Program-made: the position numbers and the translations under genes
Assembly: GCF_016741815.1 (NCBI RefSeq)
Contig: NZ_JAERRJ010000006.1
Coordinates: 434,001 to 498,000 of the forward strand
Length of the DNA: 64,000 bases
Reading direction: 5' to 3'
Origin: Nocardia acididurans
GTDB taxonomy: Bacteria; Actinomycetota; Actinomycetes; Mycobacteriales; Mycobacteriaceae
The notes under the pieces: generated by a model
The model's input: only the letters and a program-made list of their open reading frames with translations
What the model was told of the DNA's origin: nothing
The model's database searches: none
Shown here: one piece after another, positions 8,001-16,247 of the stretch
How the letters are laid out: each line of letters begins with the position of its first letter
Position numbering within the stretch: position 1 is the stretch's first letter

Positions 8001-8630
8001 ATCGGGCAGGAAGCCGAGGTCCAGCATTTCGTCGGCCTCGTCGAGCACCAGCACCTGCACCTTGCCCAGGATCAGGTGTCCCTGCTCCGCCAGGTCCAGT
8101 AGTCGCCCCGGCGTGCCCACGACCACGTCGACGCCTTCTTTCAGGGCGGCGATCTGGGTCTCGTAGGGCCGTCCGCCGTAGATGGCGGTGACGCGCAGCG
8201 GTTTGCCGACGGCGTTCTTCAGGTGCTTGGCGGCGTTCTCGAGGTCCTCGTTCACCTGCATGCACAGTTCGCGCGTCGGCACGATGATGAGCGCGCGCGG
8301 GGTGCCGTCCAGCGGAATGGTGCCGGATCCGGCCGAGGCGACGCGGTGCAGCAGCGGCACGCCGAACCCGAAGGTCTTGCCCATGCCGGTGCGGGCCTGC
8401 CCGATGAGATCCTCACCGGCCAGCGCGAGCGGCAGGGTGAGTTCCTGGATGGCGAAGGTGCGTTCGATGCCCTTCTCGGCGAGTGCGCGGACGATTTCGT
8501 CGCGGACGCCCAGCTCGGCGAAGGTGGGCGGGGTGTGGGTTTCGTCGAGCTCCGCGGTCAGCAGCGTGTCGGCCACGCCCGGTTCCTGCTCTACGGTGAT
8601 CTTGCTCAGGTTCTTGCCTTTCCTCGTCAT
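5034..8630 (-). CDS. rhlE: DEAD-box RNA helicase with very long basic repeat tail
   Basis: About 1,198 residues. The helicase core is complete in 1-440: Q motif (F38, Q62), motif I ARTGMGKT at 79-86, PTREL at 118-122, DEAD at 197-200, SAT at 228-230, and HRIGRTGRAGRTG near 374-386. It would unwind RNA in decay, ribosome assembly or cold adaptation. From about 441 to the end is a low-complexity Ala/Glu/Lys/Arg tail with at least eleven blocks such as APKRTRRAKA and APKRARRTTKA joined by acidic alanine-rich linkers. The M. tuberculosis counterpart Rv3211 is about half this size, so the extra length is all tail. ATG at 8630 is chosen; a stronger purine tract lies just inside, so the start is uncertain by a few residues. 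Confidence 0.9.
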   Translation of the reverse strand: MTRKGKNLSKITVEQEPGVADTLLTAELDETHTPPTFAELGVRDEIVRALAEKGIERTFAIQELTLPLALAGEDLIGQARTGMGKTFGFGVPLLHRVASAGSGTIPLDGTPRALIIVPTRELCMQVNEDLENAAKHLKNAVGKPLRVTAIYGGRPYETQIAALKEGVDVVVGTPGRLLDLAEQGHLILGKVQVLVLDEADEMLDLGFLPDIERILNMVPEQRQTMLFSATMPGPIITLARTFLNRPTHIRAEEPHDSAVHDRIAQFVYRAHALDKSELVARILQAETRGATMIFARTKRTAQKVADDLADRGFAVGAVHGDLGQIAREKALKKFREGKIDVLVATDVAARGIDIDDVTHVINYQCPEDEKTYVHRIGRTGRAGRTGVAITLVDWDELNRWSSINSALDLSMPEPVETYSRSPHLYAELGIPEGVTGTVRAKKPQRDDDAVVVERESRSPRNRNRRRTRGGRTVDADTTVSTESTAPEADSPAAEGESEKSGRRRRRRRRGKGNGEQAAATPVETTETTETATDSADSDAPAERSGRNRRRNRRNRGADATVESTANGTAAPTGTTARPADTGTEATETVTTATDSAVDEQPTGRTRTRTRRGKGSGEAPANGTAETANTVRDTESRTTVPNGVLFSHSENNGAAANTNGTVTATPASTATAETAPTTEAPARTRKRKADADTAVATESTAAVADTATSDASEAPQKATRTRRVAKKSSDAAAETAEATAGTAPAEPTTEAAPRKRTSRAKASDEAATEANGTAPKRTSRAKASGETADADTSANGAAPKRTRRAKASAEADAAPEGLFEAAEVSNSDAPKRTRKAKAATETSTTAEAAEVSSDVPVRRTRKKAAAEATIAAEDSAGADASSNDVAPKRTGRTTKAGGVSTASEGAANASAEAEVAPVKRSRRTAKAAAEVSAEDGDSAVVASGAPADAPSAPAKRVRKTKAAVDASEAAAVADGSGEADASSNGTAPKRARRTTKAAAEVSAEDGDSAVVASGAPADAPSAPVKRARKTKAGTAATGEAAVAAQRSVDADASSDGSAPKRARRTTKAAGETAVAEGESAAGSTARAAKAGAADAGAAETPVKKARVSRKKAEAVADDDGAPAESGAGTGETAAAPGRGRRTASRKAGAPEATENGSGAAAGSAAVAAEAAAGSGRPRRTARRAAGAAETAGAAVAASV
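5541..5880. repeat. 210-bp tandem duplication inside the rhlE tail
   Basis: The segment at about 5541-5670 recurs nearly unchanged at about 5751-5880, an offset of exactly 210 bases or 70 codons. Both encode the stretch beginning AEVSAEDGDSAVVASGAPAD followed by a basic PVKR/PAKR block. The low divergence points to a recent in-frame duplication. Confidence 0.85.
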
Positions 8631-9067
8631 CGCGTCTCGCGCGCACGAGGTGTGGGGCGGACCCGGTCGGTCCGCGACGACCACTTGATCCGTTCTCTCG
8701 CCGCTGCGGGATACCGTCCGGATCGCTGCCGGATTCTTGGCATCTACCTGGCGCGGCGCATTTGCTGAAGGATCGGAGTGCGCGCACATTTTCCATGGAC
8801 TGCGGGCTCCCGTACCCGGGTTCGCGGTGTCGCCGGCAAACTCGTTCGGGCCAGAATTTTCGCTGTCCGCGGTGATTGTAGCGTGATACGGTCTTCGCCC
8901 CTATTTCCGCCACCGCTATCGAGTGGCGTTATTGCGCTGGTCGGCGGGATTACCGGGATTCGCACCGGTTGTGCGCACTGCTTCGCATCGGCGTTAATGA
9001 TTGCGGCGCACCGGAACTCGGTCACGGGACGGGCACGCCGCCGGGTGCGCGCAGTTGGATTGCTCAC
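8631..9067. other. 437-bp divergent intergenic region
   Basis: This gap separates rhlE (minus) from the alpha/beta hydrolase (plus) and must hold both promoters and the rhlE 5' leader. Open frames that run into it on either strand are extensions of the flanking genes without family similarity. I see no RNA gene, strong inverted repeat or recognised operator here. Confidence 0.4.
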
Positions 9068-10144
9068 ATGAGTGTTACAGCGTGTATCGGCATGTGCGAA
9101 ATTGTGCGGGTGAGCCTCGCTGAGACCGTGACGACCGCCGCCCGTAATGCGTGGGCCCTGACCTTCGGTGATGGGATCGGCGCCCCCGAACCCACCCCCG
9201 CGACCGTGCTGTCGGACGCGCCGCACCGCGAACTGCGCCGCTACGACGGCTCGAACGACGACGATGCGGCCGTGCTGCTGGTGCCGCCGCTGGCCGCGCC
9301 CGCCTTCTGCTTCGACCTGAGCCCGGAGCAGAGCCTGGCCAGGTTCCTGGTGGACTCCGGCCGCGCCCCCTACCTGGTCGACTACGGCGACATCACCTTC
9401 GACGACCGTGCCATGGGTTTCGAGACCTGGATCGACGACATCCTGCCCGAGGCGATCCGTCAGGTCTCCGCGGATCGCGGCGGTAAGCCGGTGGATCTGG
9501 TGGGCTGGTCGCTGGGCGGCACCCTGGCGCTGCTGACCGCGGCCGCGGATCAGACGCTGCCGATCCGCTCGGTCACCGCGGTCGGCTCGCCGCTGAGCTA
9601 CGACCACATGGTCGGCGTGAAGGAACTGCGCGCGCTGATGCGGATCGACGGCGGCCGCACCGCCACCGCCGCCATTCGCGCGATGGGCGGCGTCTCCGCA
9701 CAGATCACCCGCTTCGCCTACCGCGCGACCGCCTGGGATCGGGAACTCAAGCGCCCCTTCTTCATCGCGAGCAACCTCGGCAATACCGAAACGCTGGCGC
9801 GGATGCAGGTGACCGATCGTTTCCAGAACGCCCTGCCCGGCTACCCCGGCCGTTTCTACAACCAGCTGTGGGGCCGCTTCATGCTCAACAACGACATCGG
9901 CAAGGGCGTCGTCCACCTGGGTGAACGGCGGATCGCCCTCGCCGATGTGACTGTCCCCGTGCTGCTGGTCGGTGGCCCGAACGACGCCATCACCGCGGCC
10001 GCCGCGGTCGAGCACGGTCTGACGACGCTGACCGGTTCGCCGGAGGTGCGGTACGAGACCGCACCCGGTTCGCACCTCGGCATTCTCATCGCCCGCGACA
10101 CCACGTGGACCTATCTGGACAAGTTCCTGCGCGATCAGGCCTGA
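9068..10144 (+). CDS. Alpha/beta hydrolase, PHA-synthase-like
   Basis: A 358-residue alpha/beta hydrolase as drawn. The nucleophile elbow GWSLGG is near residue 145 and a C-terminal histidine in APGSHLGI near 336 completes a likely Ser-Asp-His triad. The spacing and the sequence LVDYGDITFDDRAMGFETWIDD before the elbow recall PhaC-like polyhydroxyalkanoate synthases, but the usual PhaC nucleophile is cysteine, so this is more likely an esterase of that fold. Starts at 9092, 9104 and 9110 are also possible; no candidate has a clear ribosome site. It is convergent with the GDSL lipase gene, 2 bases apart. Confidence 0.75.
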   Translation: MSVTACIGMCEIVRVSLAETVTTAARNAWALTFGDGIGAPEPTPATVLSDAPHRELRRYDGSNDDDAAVLLVPPLAAPAFCFDLSPEQSLARFLVDSGRAPYLVDYGDITFDDRAMGFETWIDDILPEAIRQVSADRGGKPVDLVGWSLGGTLALLTAAADQTLPIRSVTAVGSPLSYDHMVGVKELRALMRIDGGRTATAAIRAMGGVSAQITRFAYRATAWDRELKRPFFIASNLGNTETLARMQVTDRFQNALPGYPGRFYNQLWGRFMLNNDIGKGVVHLGERRIALADVTVPVLLVGGPNDAITAAAAVEHGLTTLTGSPEVRYETAPGSHLGILIARDTTWTYLDKFLRDQA

Positions 10145-10146
10145 GC

Positions 10147-11367
10147 TCAGATCCCGGGAATCGTTGGGTAGGGCCGCTTCTGGGCCCAGGACTGCGCGTC
10201 GAGCTTGCCCAGCTGATAGCCCTTGGCGATCGCGGTGTCCATGATCTGCCGCCCGATGAGCTGGTAGACGGCTTCGGTCGGGTGGGCGAGATCGCTGGTG
10301 GTGAGGGCGCGGCGCAGGCCGGGATCCCGCATGGGTTCGGCCGCGCCGAGGTAGCGGACCGGCCCGTGCACCTGCGGTAGCGCCTGGAGTTCGAAGTTCT
10401 TCGGATTGCCGGAGACGACGTTCATCCACTCGGCCATTCGCACCAGGGTGATCTTGGCCTGATCGGCGCCGCCGACCGGGGTGACGTCGGCGGCGGTGAA
10501 GGACGACACCGCGCCCTTCTTCAGTTCGGCGGGGTCGGAGCTCACCCGGGGCGTCAGCGTGGATGTGGACGGCCAGTATTTGGTGAGGTGCGCGAGCAGG
10601 TCGTTGAACCGCCACACCTGGCGTGCTTCGGCGGCGGCCGCGCCCTCGCCCTTGTCGGCGACCTTCTCCTGGAATCGCACCGAGACCCGGGGATCGGGCA
10701 GGTCGATGAGGATGAAGTGCTCGTGTCCCGCGCCGACCGCGTCGGCGATGCGGTTGATCTCGTGGTTGATCTCCTGGACGAGCGGTGTGATGCCGGTGCC
10801 CTTGGTCGACTGCGAGGGCACCTTGACCGGCTCCTGGGTGCTGGCGGCCTGCGGTTCGAGTTCGAGGCCGTCGGGTCGTCCGGCGGTGATGATGTCGTTG
10901 AGGCCGATCCACACGATGTGCAGGGTGTCGCCGGTGTAGTTCGCGCCGAGCTTCTGGCGGTCGGAGAGATATCGGTCGACCTGTTCCTTCAGGAAGCCGA
11001 GTGCCCCGGCCTTGGGACGGACCTTCCAATCCGAGGTGGCGATGGCTCCGCCCTCGGCGTAGTTGGCGTAGCGGACGGGTGCCAGTGCGCCTCGGTCGGT
11101 TCCGAGGACCAGGCATTCCTTGGTCAGCCGGCGATGCGGTGCGGTCGCGTGTTCGGTGGTGGTCTGGTCTTCTCGGATGAGCGGTTCGCCGCCCATCCAT
11201 TCGACGACGAAATCGGTCCAGTTCTTGCCGTCGCTGTAGCGGCCGACTTCGTTGGTGCGCATCATGCCGCCGGCGCGGGCGAACATGCCGCTGGGCGCTT
11301 CGCGTTTGATGCCGATGTCGGAGAGGCTGTCGCCGAGCACGATGAGGTTCTGGATTGCGGTAGGCAT
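10147..11367 (-). CDS. GDSL/SGNH-family lipase or esterase
   Basis: A 406-residue SGNH hydrolase. Block I GDSLSD is at 12-17 with the catalytic serine at 14, a block III-like GLND is present (WIGLNDIIT), and the C-terminal DLAHPTEAVYQLI supplies the Asp-x-x-His pair. GYRYSDGKNWTDF-like sequence near 42-52 is typical of thermolabile-haemolysin/phospholipase relatives. No signal peptide is visible: the protein begins directly with the first beta strand, so it is probably cytosolic. GGAG lies upstream of the ATG. Natural substrate unknown. Confidence 0.82.
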   Translation of the reverse strand: MPTAIQNLIVLGDSLSDIGIKREAPSGMFARAGGMMRTNEVGRYSDGKNWTDFVVEWMGGEPLIREDQTTTEHATAPHRRLTKECLVLGTDRGALAPVRYANYAEGGAIATSDWKVRPKAGALGFLKEQVDRYLSDRQKLGANYTGDTLHIVWIGLNDIITAGRPDGLELEPQAASTQEPVKVPSQSTKGTGITPLVQEINHEINRIADAVGAGHEHFILIDLPDPRVSVRFQEKVADKGEGAAAAEARQVWRFNDLLAHLTKYWPSTSTLTPRVSSDPAELKKGAVSSFTAADVTPVGGADQAKITLVRMAEWMNVVSGNPKNFELQALPQVHGPVRYLGAAEPMRDPGLRRALTTSDLAHPTEAVYQLIGRQIMDTAIAKGYQLGKLDAQSWAQKRPYPTIPGI

Positions 11368-11534
11368 GGTGGTTTCTCCGCCTGGTGAAAAGTTCGTACC
11401 GGTCGCCCCGAGATTCCGGTTCGATCATGAGCTATGTTGTGCCGCAAGCGCTTACGAACATCTCGAGGGTACGCCGGCAGTGTGCCCGCCGATGGGTGAA
11501 TGGTCCGGGTCGGCACGGACTAGGGTGGTCTGTC

Positions 11535-12236
11535 ATGGGAGCAAATTCGTCCACTGCGCTCGGCCTGGGAGAGGGTTCGGCCGACGGCCGCATCGCCGCC
11601 GCCCATCCCGGAGTCACCGACCTGTTCGCCGTTCTCGCCTACGGTGAGATCTCCGCCTTCTACCGTCTGGCCGAAGAGGCCAAACTCTCGCCGACCCTGC
11701 GCGGGAAGGTCGCGGTCGCCAAGATGGCCGCGAACGAGATGGAACATTTCAAAACCCTCGAGCAGGCGCTGGCCGAACGCGGCGTGGACGTGTTCGACGC
11801 CATGGCCCCGTTCGTGCGCGCCCTGGACGCATATCACGACTCCACCGACCCCTCCACCTGGCTGGAATCGATGGTGAAGTTCTATGTCGGCGACGGTATC
11901 GCCGCGGACTTCTACACCGAGATCGCCGGCGCCCTGGCTCCCGAGGTCGCCGACGTGGTGCGTGACGTGCTGGCCGAGGTCAACCACTCCGAGTTCGTCA
12001 TCGAGGAGGTGCGTACGGCCGTCGCGCAGAACCGCTCCGAGCGCGACCGGCTGACCCTGTGGGGACGCCGCCTGCTGGGCGAGGCCATCACGCAGGCGCA
12101 GTACGTGATGGCGCAGCGCGACGATCTGACCGAGCTGGTGCTCACCGCCACCGGCGACCTGAACGGCATCGCGACCCTGTTCGAGCACATGCAGGCCAGT
12201 CATGCCGAGCGCATGCGGGTGCTGGGTCTGGGCTAG
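11535..12236 (+). CDS. Ferritin-like di-iron protein (Rv3210c / MiaE-like)
   Basis: A 233-residue helical protein. Helix one has EISAFYRLAEEAK and helix two has AANEMEHF, together forming the first E...ExxH metal half-site; a later helix with EVNHSEFVIEE gives the second. This is the ferritin-like layout seen in tRNA hydroxylase MiaE relatives. The actinobacterial family of this size has no proven substrate. The ATG at 11535 begins the conserved region; upstream frame is not conserved in character. It lies between the GDSL lipase (divergent) and the DUF3107 gene on the same strand, matching the order in M. tuberculosis. Confidence 0.8.
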   Translation: MGANSSTALGLGEGSADGRIAAAHPGVTDLFAVLAYGEISAFYRLAEEAKLSPTLRGKVAVAKMAANEMEHFKTLEQALAERGVDVFDAMAPFVRALDAYHDSTDPSTWLESMVKFYVGDGIAADFYTEIAGALAPEVADVVRDVLAEVNHSEFVIEEVRTAVAQNRSERDRLTLWGRRLLGEAITQAQYVMAQRDDLTELVLTATGDLNGIATLFEHMQASHAERMRVLGLG

Positions 12237-12334
12237 CTGTTCGCTGACAGCGCAGGGCGCTGGGCTCCGGACCGGTTGACTGCTGCGCTAGCGTTGGCGA
12301 GGACAGCACAGGACTCTAGGTTCGGAGGTTGGCC

Positions 12335-12562
12335 GTGGAGGTCAAGATCGGCATTTCGGATAGCCCGCGTGAGCTCGTCATCAGCAGCTCGCAGACCCCC
12401 GCCGAGGTGGAGGCGATCGTCACCGGCGCGCTGCAGGGTGAGGGCGGCGTCGTGACGCTGACCGACGAGAAGGGCCGCAAATTCCTGATCCAGGCCAGCA
12501 AGGTCGCCTACGTCGAGATCGGCACCTCGACCTCCGGCCGCGTCGGCTTCGCCGCGGTCTGA
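12335..12562 (+). CDS. DUF3107 small conserved protein
   Basis: A 75-residue acidic protein (VEVKIGISDSPRELVI...) of the actinobacterial DUF3107 family, which has no known function. GTG at 12335 is chosen because GGAGG ends six bases before it; a TTG two codons upstream overlaps that ribosome site. The chain alternates beta-strand-like segments with one helix (AEVEAIVTGALQ). It is followed within 60 bases by a strong bidirectional terminator and faces the TetR gene. The neighbour relation to that TetR gene is conserved in mycobacteria. Confidence 0.85.
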   Translation: MEVKIGISDSPRELVISSSQTPAEVEAIVTGALQGEGGVVTLTDEKGRKFLIQASKVAYVEIGTSTSGRVGFAAV

Positions 12563-12622
12563 TTTTCGCCGGCCGACTGCACCGGGAAACCCGGATCGGC
12601 CGACTGAATCCGGACAAAAAAC

Positions 12623-12655
12623 TTCTGCCCCGCCGAATCATTCGGCGGGGCAGAA
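12623..12655. terminator. Strong bidirectional terminator
   Basis: A perfect inverted repeat with 15-base arms (TTCTGCCCCGCCGAA / TTCGGCGGGGCAGAA) and a three-base loop. An A-run (CAAAAAAC) lies on the left and a T-run (ATTTT) on the right, so it can end transcription of both the DUF3107 gene and the convergent TetR gene. Confidence 0.9.
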
Positions 12656-12680
12656 ATTTTGGTCTACGCGGTCGGTCTGC

Positions 12681-13346
12681 TCAGTCGATCGGGTGCAGCG
12701 GCACGTGCTTCAGGCCGCCCCAGCACAGATCCACCGTGGTTTCCACGGCGTCCTCCTTGAGGATCGGCCGATCCGCCTCGAGCCAGTACCGCGCGCTGAG
12801 CTGGCTCGCGCCGACCAGGCCGACGGCCAGCAGCCGCGCCCGGTAGGGGTCGAGGCCGGAGTCGTGGGCGACGAGGTCGAACACCGCGTCGACGCAGGCT
12901 TCGGTGGCCTGTTCCACGCGGCGCTGCACCTGCGGCTCATTGGTCAGATCGGATTCGAAAACCAGCCGGAAGCCCTGGGTTTCGTGATCGACGAAGTCGA
13001 AGTAGGCCTGCACGGCGGCGCGGACGCGCTGCTTGTTGTCGGTGGTGGAGCGCAGCGCCTGGCGCACGCTCGACACCAGGGCGTCGACATAGTTCTGCAG
13101 GACCGCGAGGTAGAGCTCGAGCTTGCTGGAGAAGTGCTGGTAGAGAACGGGTTTGCTGACGCCCGCGCACTGTGAGATCTCGTCCATGCCCGCCGAGTGG
13201 TAGCCGCGTTGCACGAATACCTCGCCGGCGGCCGCGAGTAGTTGGGCGCGGCGAGCCTCGCGGGGCAGGCGGGTGCCGCGCTTAGTCGGCGCCATGGCCT
13301 CGGATGCCAAGCGGTGCGTGGTCATCCGGTCCACGAGGTCAGTCAT
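12681..13346 (-). CDS. TetR-family regulator (Rv3208-like)
   Basis: A 221-residue TetR protein. The DNA-binding helix-turn-helix is at about 37-75 (AAGEVFVQRGYHSAGMDEIS ... KPVLYQHF) and the rest is the helical ligand domain. ATG at 13346 is chosen because GGGAG lies seven bases upstream. The position next to DUF3107 and DUF3152 matches Rv3208. A TTCCC-GGC-GGGAA inverted repeat at 13364-13376, just before the start, could be its own operator. The ligand is unknown. Confidence 0.88.
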   Translation of the reverse strand: MTDLVDRMTTHRLASEAMAPTKRGTRLPREARRAQLLAAAGEVFVQRGYHSAGMDEISQCAGVSKPVLYQHFSSKLELYLAVLQNYVDALVSSVRQALRSTTDNKQRVRAAVQAYFDFVDHETQGFRLVFESDLTNEPQVQRRVEQATEACVDAVFDLVAHDSGLDPYRARLLAVGLVGASQLSARYWLEADRPILKEDAVETTVDLCWGGLKHVPLHPID

Positions 13347-13680
13347 TCCGATCTCCCAGTTGATTCCCGGCGGGAAGGATGTCACCGGGTATCCCACGAA
13401 CGATACTCGCTCGGGCTCCCGATGCCGATCCAGGTTCCGAATATTGGTGTGCTGGTTGTTCCCGATCTCGACGCGTCGAATCCGGCAACTGCACTAGGTC
13501 GATATATCTCCGCATGCGCGGAACGTTTCGTCGATTATGCGAGCCGGGTCACAGAAGTGGAACACATGTGCCGATTTGTGAGATGTGCCGCTTTTCTTAC
13601 CCGATGGCTGGTGACAAAGACCAGCCGGACCCCCCTCGGACCCCGCCCGTGGGTGCCCGGGCTCACTCTGTGAGAACCTG
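13347..13680. other. 334-bp divergent promoter region
   Basis: The gap lies between the TetR gene (minus) and the DUF3152 gene (plus). It contains the 13-base inverted repeat TTCCC-GGC-GGGAA at 13364-13376 close to the TetR start. I see no gene and no other convincing element. Confidence 0.4.
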
Positions 13681-14952
13681 GTGATCGTGACCGACCATGG
13701 GGGCAGATATACCGGTGGCCGCGATTCACGCCGTCCGGTCGGGGCCACCGCGCCCCGCGCAGCCGGTTCCCGGCGGCGCGGAAGACCCACGGGGCCGGTC
13801 TACGACCCCTTGGGCCTCTACACCGACGCCGGTCAGCCACCGGCGGGTCCGGGCGGGATATCCGGCCCCGAAGGATCGACCGGCCTTGCCGGAACCGGGT
13901 ACACCGGCCCGGCCGGAACGCCTCCCGGCGCAGGTCCGGGCGCTCCGGGCGCAGGTCCCGGCACTCCGGGCGGCGTTCTGGCCACCACCGACGATCGCCT
14001 GCCGCTGCCGCATCAGCCGCTGCGCGCCCACTGGGATCCCACCGCCCCGCCCGAGGGCCGCGGCCGCAAGCGCCCCGAACGTGAGACCAAGAAACAGAGC
14101 GCCCTGGGCCGGTTCGTCTCCACCTACGGCTGGCGCGCCTACGCGCTGCCGGTGCTGCTGGTGGTCACCGTGCTGGTGGCGGTGGACGCGGTCCGCAGTG
14201 ATGGCGGAAGTGTCACCGGGCTACCGACTTTCGGTCCGCTCAGCGCTCGCGACGATACGACGCCGGTGCTCGGCGGGCCGCCGCCCGGGAGTGGGAAATA
14301 CGCGGTCGATCTGCCGACGGGCGCGGTTCCGGGTGGGGGTTCCTTCACCGAAACCGGCAAGGGGACTTGGCATGTGGTGCCGGGCACCAGCGCTCAGGTC
14401 GGCACCGGCTCGGATCACGTCTTCACCTACACGGTGGAAATCGAGGACGGGGTCGACACCTCCGGTTACGGCGGTGACGAGGCCGTGGCCAAGATGGTGG
14501 ACGCGACCCTCGCCAATCCCAAGAGCTGGACCCATGATTCGCGTTTCGGTTTCAAGCGGCTCGACGCCGGTGACCCGGATTTCCGGATTTCCCTGACCTC
14601 CCGGGAGTCCACCCGTTCCGCGTGCGGTTTCGAGATCCCGATCGACTCCTCCTGCTACAACTCCGATCTCGATCGCGTGGTGCTGTCGGAGGTGCGCTGG
14701 GTGCGTGGCGCGCTCGCCTTCGAGGGCGATATCGGCTCCTACCGCCAGTATCAGGTGAACCACGAGGTGGGGCACGCGATCGGCTACCACCAGCATCAGC
14801 CGTGCGACGCCGACGGCGGGCTGGCGCCGATCATGATGCAGCAGACCTTCGGCACGAAGAACAACGACATCGCGAAGCTGGATCCGGACGGCGTGGTGCC
14901 CTCGGACGGTAAGACCTGTCGCTTCAACCCCTGGCCGTATCCGCGTGGCTGA
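13681..14952 (+). CDS. DUF3152 membrane-anchored putative zinc metalloprotease
   Basis: A 423-residue protein from a GTG start. Residues 1-130 are a disordered Gly/Pro-rich cytosolic part, a single membrane helix lies at about 155-172 (LPVLLVVTVLVAV), and the rest is outside. The outer domain carries HEVGHAIGYHQH from residue 361, giving HExxH plus a conserved glycine and histidines at 370 and 372, then IMMQQ, which looks like a Met-turn. This resembles metzincins, but the third histidine is shifted by one from the usual HExxHxxGxxH. Cysteines near 315 and 322 may pair. The M. tuberculosis relative Rv3207c is much shorter at the N-terminus. Peptidase activity is inferred. Confidence 0.82.
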   Translation: MIVTDHGGRYTGGRDSRRPVGATAPRAAGSRRRGRPTGPVYDPLGLYTDAGQPPAGPGGISGPEGSTGLAGTGYTGPAGTPPGAGPGAPGAGPGTPGGVLATTDDRLPLPHQPLRAHWDPTAPPEGRGRKRPERETKKQSALGRFVSTYGWRAYALPVLLVVTVLVAVDAVRSDGGSVTGLPTFGPLSARDDTTPVLGGPPPGSGKYAVDLPTGAVPGGGSFTETGKGTWHVVPGTSAQVGTGSDHVFTYTVEIEDGVDTSGYGGDEAVAKMVDATLANPKSWTHDSRFGFKRLDAGDPDFRISLTSRESTRSACGFEIPIDSSCYNSDLDRVVLSEVRWVRGALAFEGDIGSYRQYQVNHEVGHAIGYHQHQPCDADGGLAPIMMQQTFGTKNNDIAKLDPDGVVPSDGKTCRFNPWPYPRG

Positions 14953-15046
14953 CGCCGCCTAGGCTTGGGAAGAACGCTCCGGGTCGTGGTGTTGCACGTA
15001 TGCGCCGCGAGTTCTCGGCGAATTCGATTCTGAGGAGTCCGCAAAC

Positions 15047-16231
15047 GTGTCAACGAACAAGCCCCTGCCGCCCCTGGTGGAGCCGGCCGCGGAGCTGACC
15101 AAGGACGAGGTCGCCCGCTACAGCCGTCATCTGATCATCCCGGACCTCGGGGTGGACGGGCAGAAACGTTTGAAGAACGCGCGCGTGCTGGTGATCGGCG
15201 CGGGCGGGCTCGGTTCCCCGGCGCTGCTGTATCTGGCGGCCGCTGGTGTGGGCACGCTCGGCATCGTCGAATTCGACGAGGTGGACGCCTCCAACCTGCA
15301 GCGCCAGATCATTCACGGCGAATCCGATATCGGCCGTTCCAAGGCGGACAGCGCCCGCGACTCGATTCTGGAGATCAATTCCGGAATCACGGTGGAGCTG
15401 CACAAGATTCGCCTCGAACCCGAGAATGCCATCGACCTGTTCCGGCAGTACGACCTGATCGTCGACGGCACCGACAACTTCGCCACCCGCTACCTGGTGA
15501 ACGACGCCGCCGTCCTGGCCGGCAAGCCGTACGTCTGGGGTTCCATCTACCGCTTCGAGGGTCAGGTCTCGGTCTTCTGGGAGGACGCCCCCGACGGTCG
15601 CGGCATCAACTACCGCGACCTCTACCCGGAGGCCCCGCCGCCGGGCATGGTTCCCTCCTGCGCCGAGGGCGGCGTGCTGGGCGTGCTGTGCGCGTCGATC
15701 GGTTCGATCATGGTCACCGAGGCGATCAAGCTGCTGACCGGCATCGGCGACCCGCTGCTGGGTCGTCTCATGGTGTACGACGCACTCGACATGACCTACC
15801 GCACCATCAAGCTCCGCCGCGATCCCGAGCGCCAGCCGATCACCGAACTCATCGACTACGACGCCTTCTGCGGCGTGGTCTCCGAGGAGGGCCAGGCCGC
15901 CGCCATCGGCTCGACCATCACCGCCCGCGAACTCAAGGACATGCTCGACGCGGGCAAGGACATCGCCCTCATCGACGTCCGCGAACCGGTCGAGTGGGAC
16001 ATCGTCAATATCGAGGGCGCGACCCTGATCCCCAAGGACCGCATCCTCACCGGCGAGGCCCTGTCCACCCTCCCGCAGAACCGCCCCATCGTCCTGTACT
16101 GCAAGACGGGCATCCGCTCCGCCGACTGCCTGGCCGCCCTAAAGAACGCGGGCTTCTCCGACGCCACCCACGTCCAGGGCGGAATCACGGCCTGGGCCAA
16201 CCAGATCGACACCTCCTTGCCGACCTACTGA
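15047..16231 (+). CDS. moeZ: MoeZ: sulfur-carrier adenylyltransferase/sulfurtransferase
   Basis: A 394-residue fusion of a ThiF/MoeB-type E1 domain (1-260) and a rhodanese domain (about 290-390). The ATP-binding GAGGLGS is at 51-57, the metal/adenylation aspartate region DGTDNF at 140-145, and a conserved cysteine at 205. The rhodanese persulfide cysteine is 352 in CKTGIRS. MoeZ charges C-terminal glycines of small sulfur carriers (MoaD, CysO type) for molybdopterin, cysteine or thiamin-related synthesis. The two CxxC zinc pairs of E. coli MoeB are absent (NYRDLYP replaces the first), as I recall for mycobacterial MoeZ. GAGGAG precedes the GTG start. Confidence 0.93.
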   Translation: MSTNKPLPPLVEPAAELTKDEVARYSRHLIIPDLGVDGQKRLKNARVLVIGAGGLGSPALLYLAAAGVGTLGIVEFDEVDASNLQRQIIHGESDIGRSKADSARDSILEINSGITVELHKIRLEPENAIDLFRQYDLIVDGTDNFATRYLVNDAAVLAGKPYVWGSIYRFEGQVSVFWEDAPDGRGINYRDLYPEAPPPGMVPSCAEGGVLGVLCASIGSIMVTEAIKLLTGIGDPLLGRLMVYDALDMTYRTIKLRRDPERQPITELIDYDAFCGVVSEEGQAAAIGSTITARELKDMLDAGKDIALIDVREPVEWDIVNIEGATLIPKDRILTGEALSTLPQNRPIVLYCKTGIRSADCLAALKNAGFSDATHVQGGITAWANQIDTSLPTY

Positions 16232-16247
16232 CGGCTGACGTACGGCG

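Noticed and set aside
8744..11428. 894-residue minus-strand open frame
   Set aside because: It runs through the hydrolase and GDSL genes in the wrong frame and has no recognisable domain.
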